A DNA stretch of 13,183 nucleotides from JAIEPW01 sp964406035 (lineage in GTDB: Bacteria > Acidobacteriota > Terriglobia > Bryobacterales > Bryobacteraceae), in assembly GCA_964406035.1 (NCBI GenBank), contig CAYOQB010000142.1, positions 1 through 13,183 on the forward strand. The letters are read 5' to 3'. Under the pieces are notes generated by a model that did no database searches, was not told where the DNA came from, and saw only the letters and a list, made by a program, of their open reading frames with translations. Positions 12,165 through 13,183 of the stretch are shown here, one piece after another. The position numbers were made by a program, and so were the translations under genes. The first letter of the stretch is position 1. Each line of letters begins with the position of its first letter.

Positions 12165-13183
12165 ATGCCCTCTCTCCTATTCTCGGCGGCGCTGCTGCTG
12201 GCACAGGCACCCGCCCATCCCGAGTACTGGCGGCAGGTGGCGAAGGCACCCCTGGTGGAACCCGTGCCAACCCGCCCCGGCTTCTATCGGGTTACGTTCG
12301 TCTACCGCGCGCCGGAAACAGCACGGGTGCGGCTTGATTCCGGCGCCGTGGCCGCTTTGGGCAACGGGCTAGGCAGGAAGCTGGACGAACTGGGCGAGCT
12401 GAAGCCGGTTCCGGGAGCGGGTGTCCATACGCTGAGCATGGAGCTGCCGGCAGATCTGCGCATCGGCTACCGCTTTGAGGTTGCGGGGGTACGCGAGGCG
12501 GTGCTTGATCCGTTGAATCCGAACGCGTACCTGAAGGGCACTCGTTTCGCGGAATCGCTGCTGGAGTTGCCGGAGGCGCCCTCGCAACCGTGGCGCGATC
12601 GGAAACCGGCCGGCCGTTGGGAGAAACACGAGGTGCCGAGCCCGGCGCTCGGCCGGCCTCAGGCAGTGTGGGTCTACACGCCCGCCGGATACGCGGCAAC
12701 GCGCGACCGCCATGCGGTGGTGGTCGCGATGGACAGCGTCGCTTTCGGGCAGGTGCTCCCCACCGACCGCGTGTTGGACCTGCTCATCGAGCAGGGCCGG
12801 ATCAAGCCGGCGATCCTGGTGGCGACGCCGGATCTCGCGGCTGCGCGCGAGCAGGAAACGTACGATCCAGCGGTCCAATTCCTGGCCGGGGAGTTGATGC
12901 CGTGGGTCCGTTCGAAATACCGGGTATCGGCCCGGCCCGAGGACGTTGTCGTAGCCGGGATCAGCCGCCGAGGCATGGTGGCGGCTTACGTTGCCTTCCG
13001 TCGCCCGGAGGCATTTGGCGGTGTCTTCGCGCTGTCGGGCGCTTTCTACTGGAAACCGCCAGGCTCGCCGGAGTTCGAGTGGCTCGCATCGCTGGCGGCA
13101 ACGGAACCGCGAAAGAACGTGCGTTTCTATCTGACCGCGGGAACCTTGGAGACAATCCTCACGCCCACGAACGCGGGGCACTA
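12165..13183 (+). CDS. Secreted enterochelin-esterase-like (Esterase_D) protein, 3' end outside window
   Basis: The frame is open for 339 codons from ATG at 12165 to the window edge. Residues 1-15 (MPSLLFSAALLLAQA) form a short hydrophobic leader without a positive charge. A start at CTG 12138 would add an Arg-containing n-region, and secretion is likely either way. Residues about 35-125 are the immunoglobulin-like N-terminal domain seen in Fes-type esterases (FYRVTFVYRAPETARVRLD, RIGYRFEV). The alpha/beta hydrolase begins near 150: AVWVYTPAGYAATRD, AVVVAMD, ELMPWVRSKYRVSARPED, then VVVAGISRRGMVAAYVAF with candidate Ser267, and FALSGAFYW. This layout matches ferric-enterobactin esterase relatives that cleave ester bonds of siderophores or acylated sugars. 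The elbow reads GISRRG, where relatives usually have Gly two residues after Ser, so activity may be altered. The catalytic His would lie beyond the window. This is the second Esterase_D protein here. Confidence 0.85.
   Translation, partial: MPSLLFSAALLLAQAPAHPEYWRQVAKAPLVEPVPTRPGFYRVTFVYRAPETARVRLDSGAVAALGNGLGRKLDELGELKPVPGAGVHTLSMELPADLRIGYRFEVAGVREAVLDPLNPNAYLKGTRFAESLLELPEAPSQPWRDRKPAGRWEKHEVPSPALGRPQAVWVYTPAGYAATRDRHAVVVAMDSVAFGQVLPTDRVLDLLIEQGRIKPAILVATPDLAAAREQETYDPAVQFLAGELMPWVRSKYRVSARPEDVVVAGISRRGMVAAYVAFRRPEAFGGVFALSGAFYWKPPGSPEFEWLASLAATEPRKNVRFYLTAGTLETILTPTNAGH

Noticed and set aside
12369..13181. A 270-codon minus-strand frame at the right edge
   Set aside because: It is antisense to the esterase, which has the Ig-like domain, hydrolase core and GISRRG motif in the plus reading.

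Overview
The window is GC-rich, tightly packed bacterial DNA with about ten protein genes on both strands. The best guess for the source is Acidobacteriota, of the Bryobacter/Solibacter kind. This is an inference from the style of the genes: an Oar-like TonB-dependent receptor with an N-terminal carboxypeptidase-regulatory domain (a family strongly expanded there), several Esterase_D proteins, and GC-rich flagellar genes. No rRNA or marker gene settles it. I see no tRNA, rRNA, CRISPR array, transposase, integrase or phage gene, and no sign of recent transfer.

Layout. Positions 1-5191 are read on the minus strand: an esterase-recO pair (4 bases between stop and ATG), a tandem-PilZ protein, and the 5' 780 codons of an Oar-like outer-membrane receptor that runs off the left edge. 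The 328-base gap between recO and the PilZ gene holds a possible TATAAT box. It also holds a strongly folding 58-base element just upstream of the PilZ ribosome-binding site. At 5192-5225 the strand changes across only 34 bases, with a palindromic AGTATACT at the centre. A class III (GSA-aminomutase-like) aminotransferase then runs rightward. It overlaps tail to tail, by 27 bases, a leftward family-2 glycosyltransferase. The glycosyltransferase leader (7344-7423) is full of competing inverted repeats.

From 7558 to 12080 everything is on the plus strand. First comes an unrecognised protein with an N-terminal zinc-knuckle-like motif and a long Ala/Pro/Glu-rich body. A cytosolic-looking protein with about 12 TPR repeats follows 4 bases later. 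Then come the flagellar cap protein FliD and, 2 bases after it, a small helical FliT-like protein. An intrinsic terminator follows. Immediately after its U-tract is a strong Shine-Dalgarno and the start of a secreted enterochelin-esterase-like protein, cut by the right edge.

How the genes may work together. The flagellar cap and its putative chaperone are the firmest functional unit. The zinc-motif/TPR pair just upstream is a candidate accessory module for it. The c-di-GMP effector (tandem PilZ) and the aminotransferase/glycosyltransferase pair could bear on motility or surface glycans, but only proximity supports this. The most unusual observations are the structured leader of the PilZ gene, the terminator/Shine-Dalgarno/hairpin arrangement ahead of the right-hand esterase, and the Arg in that esterase's nucleophile elbow.
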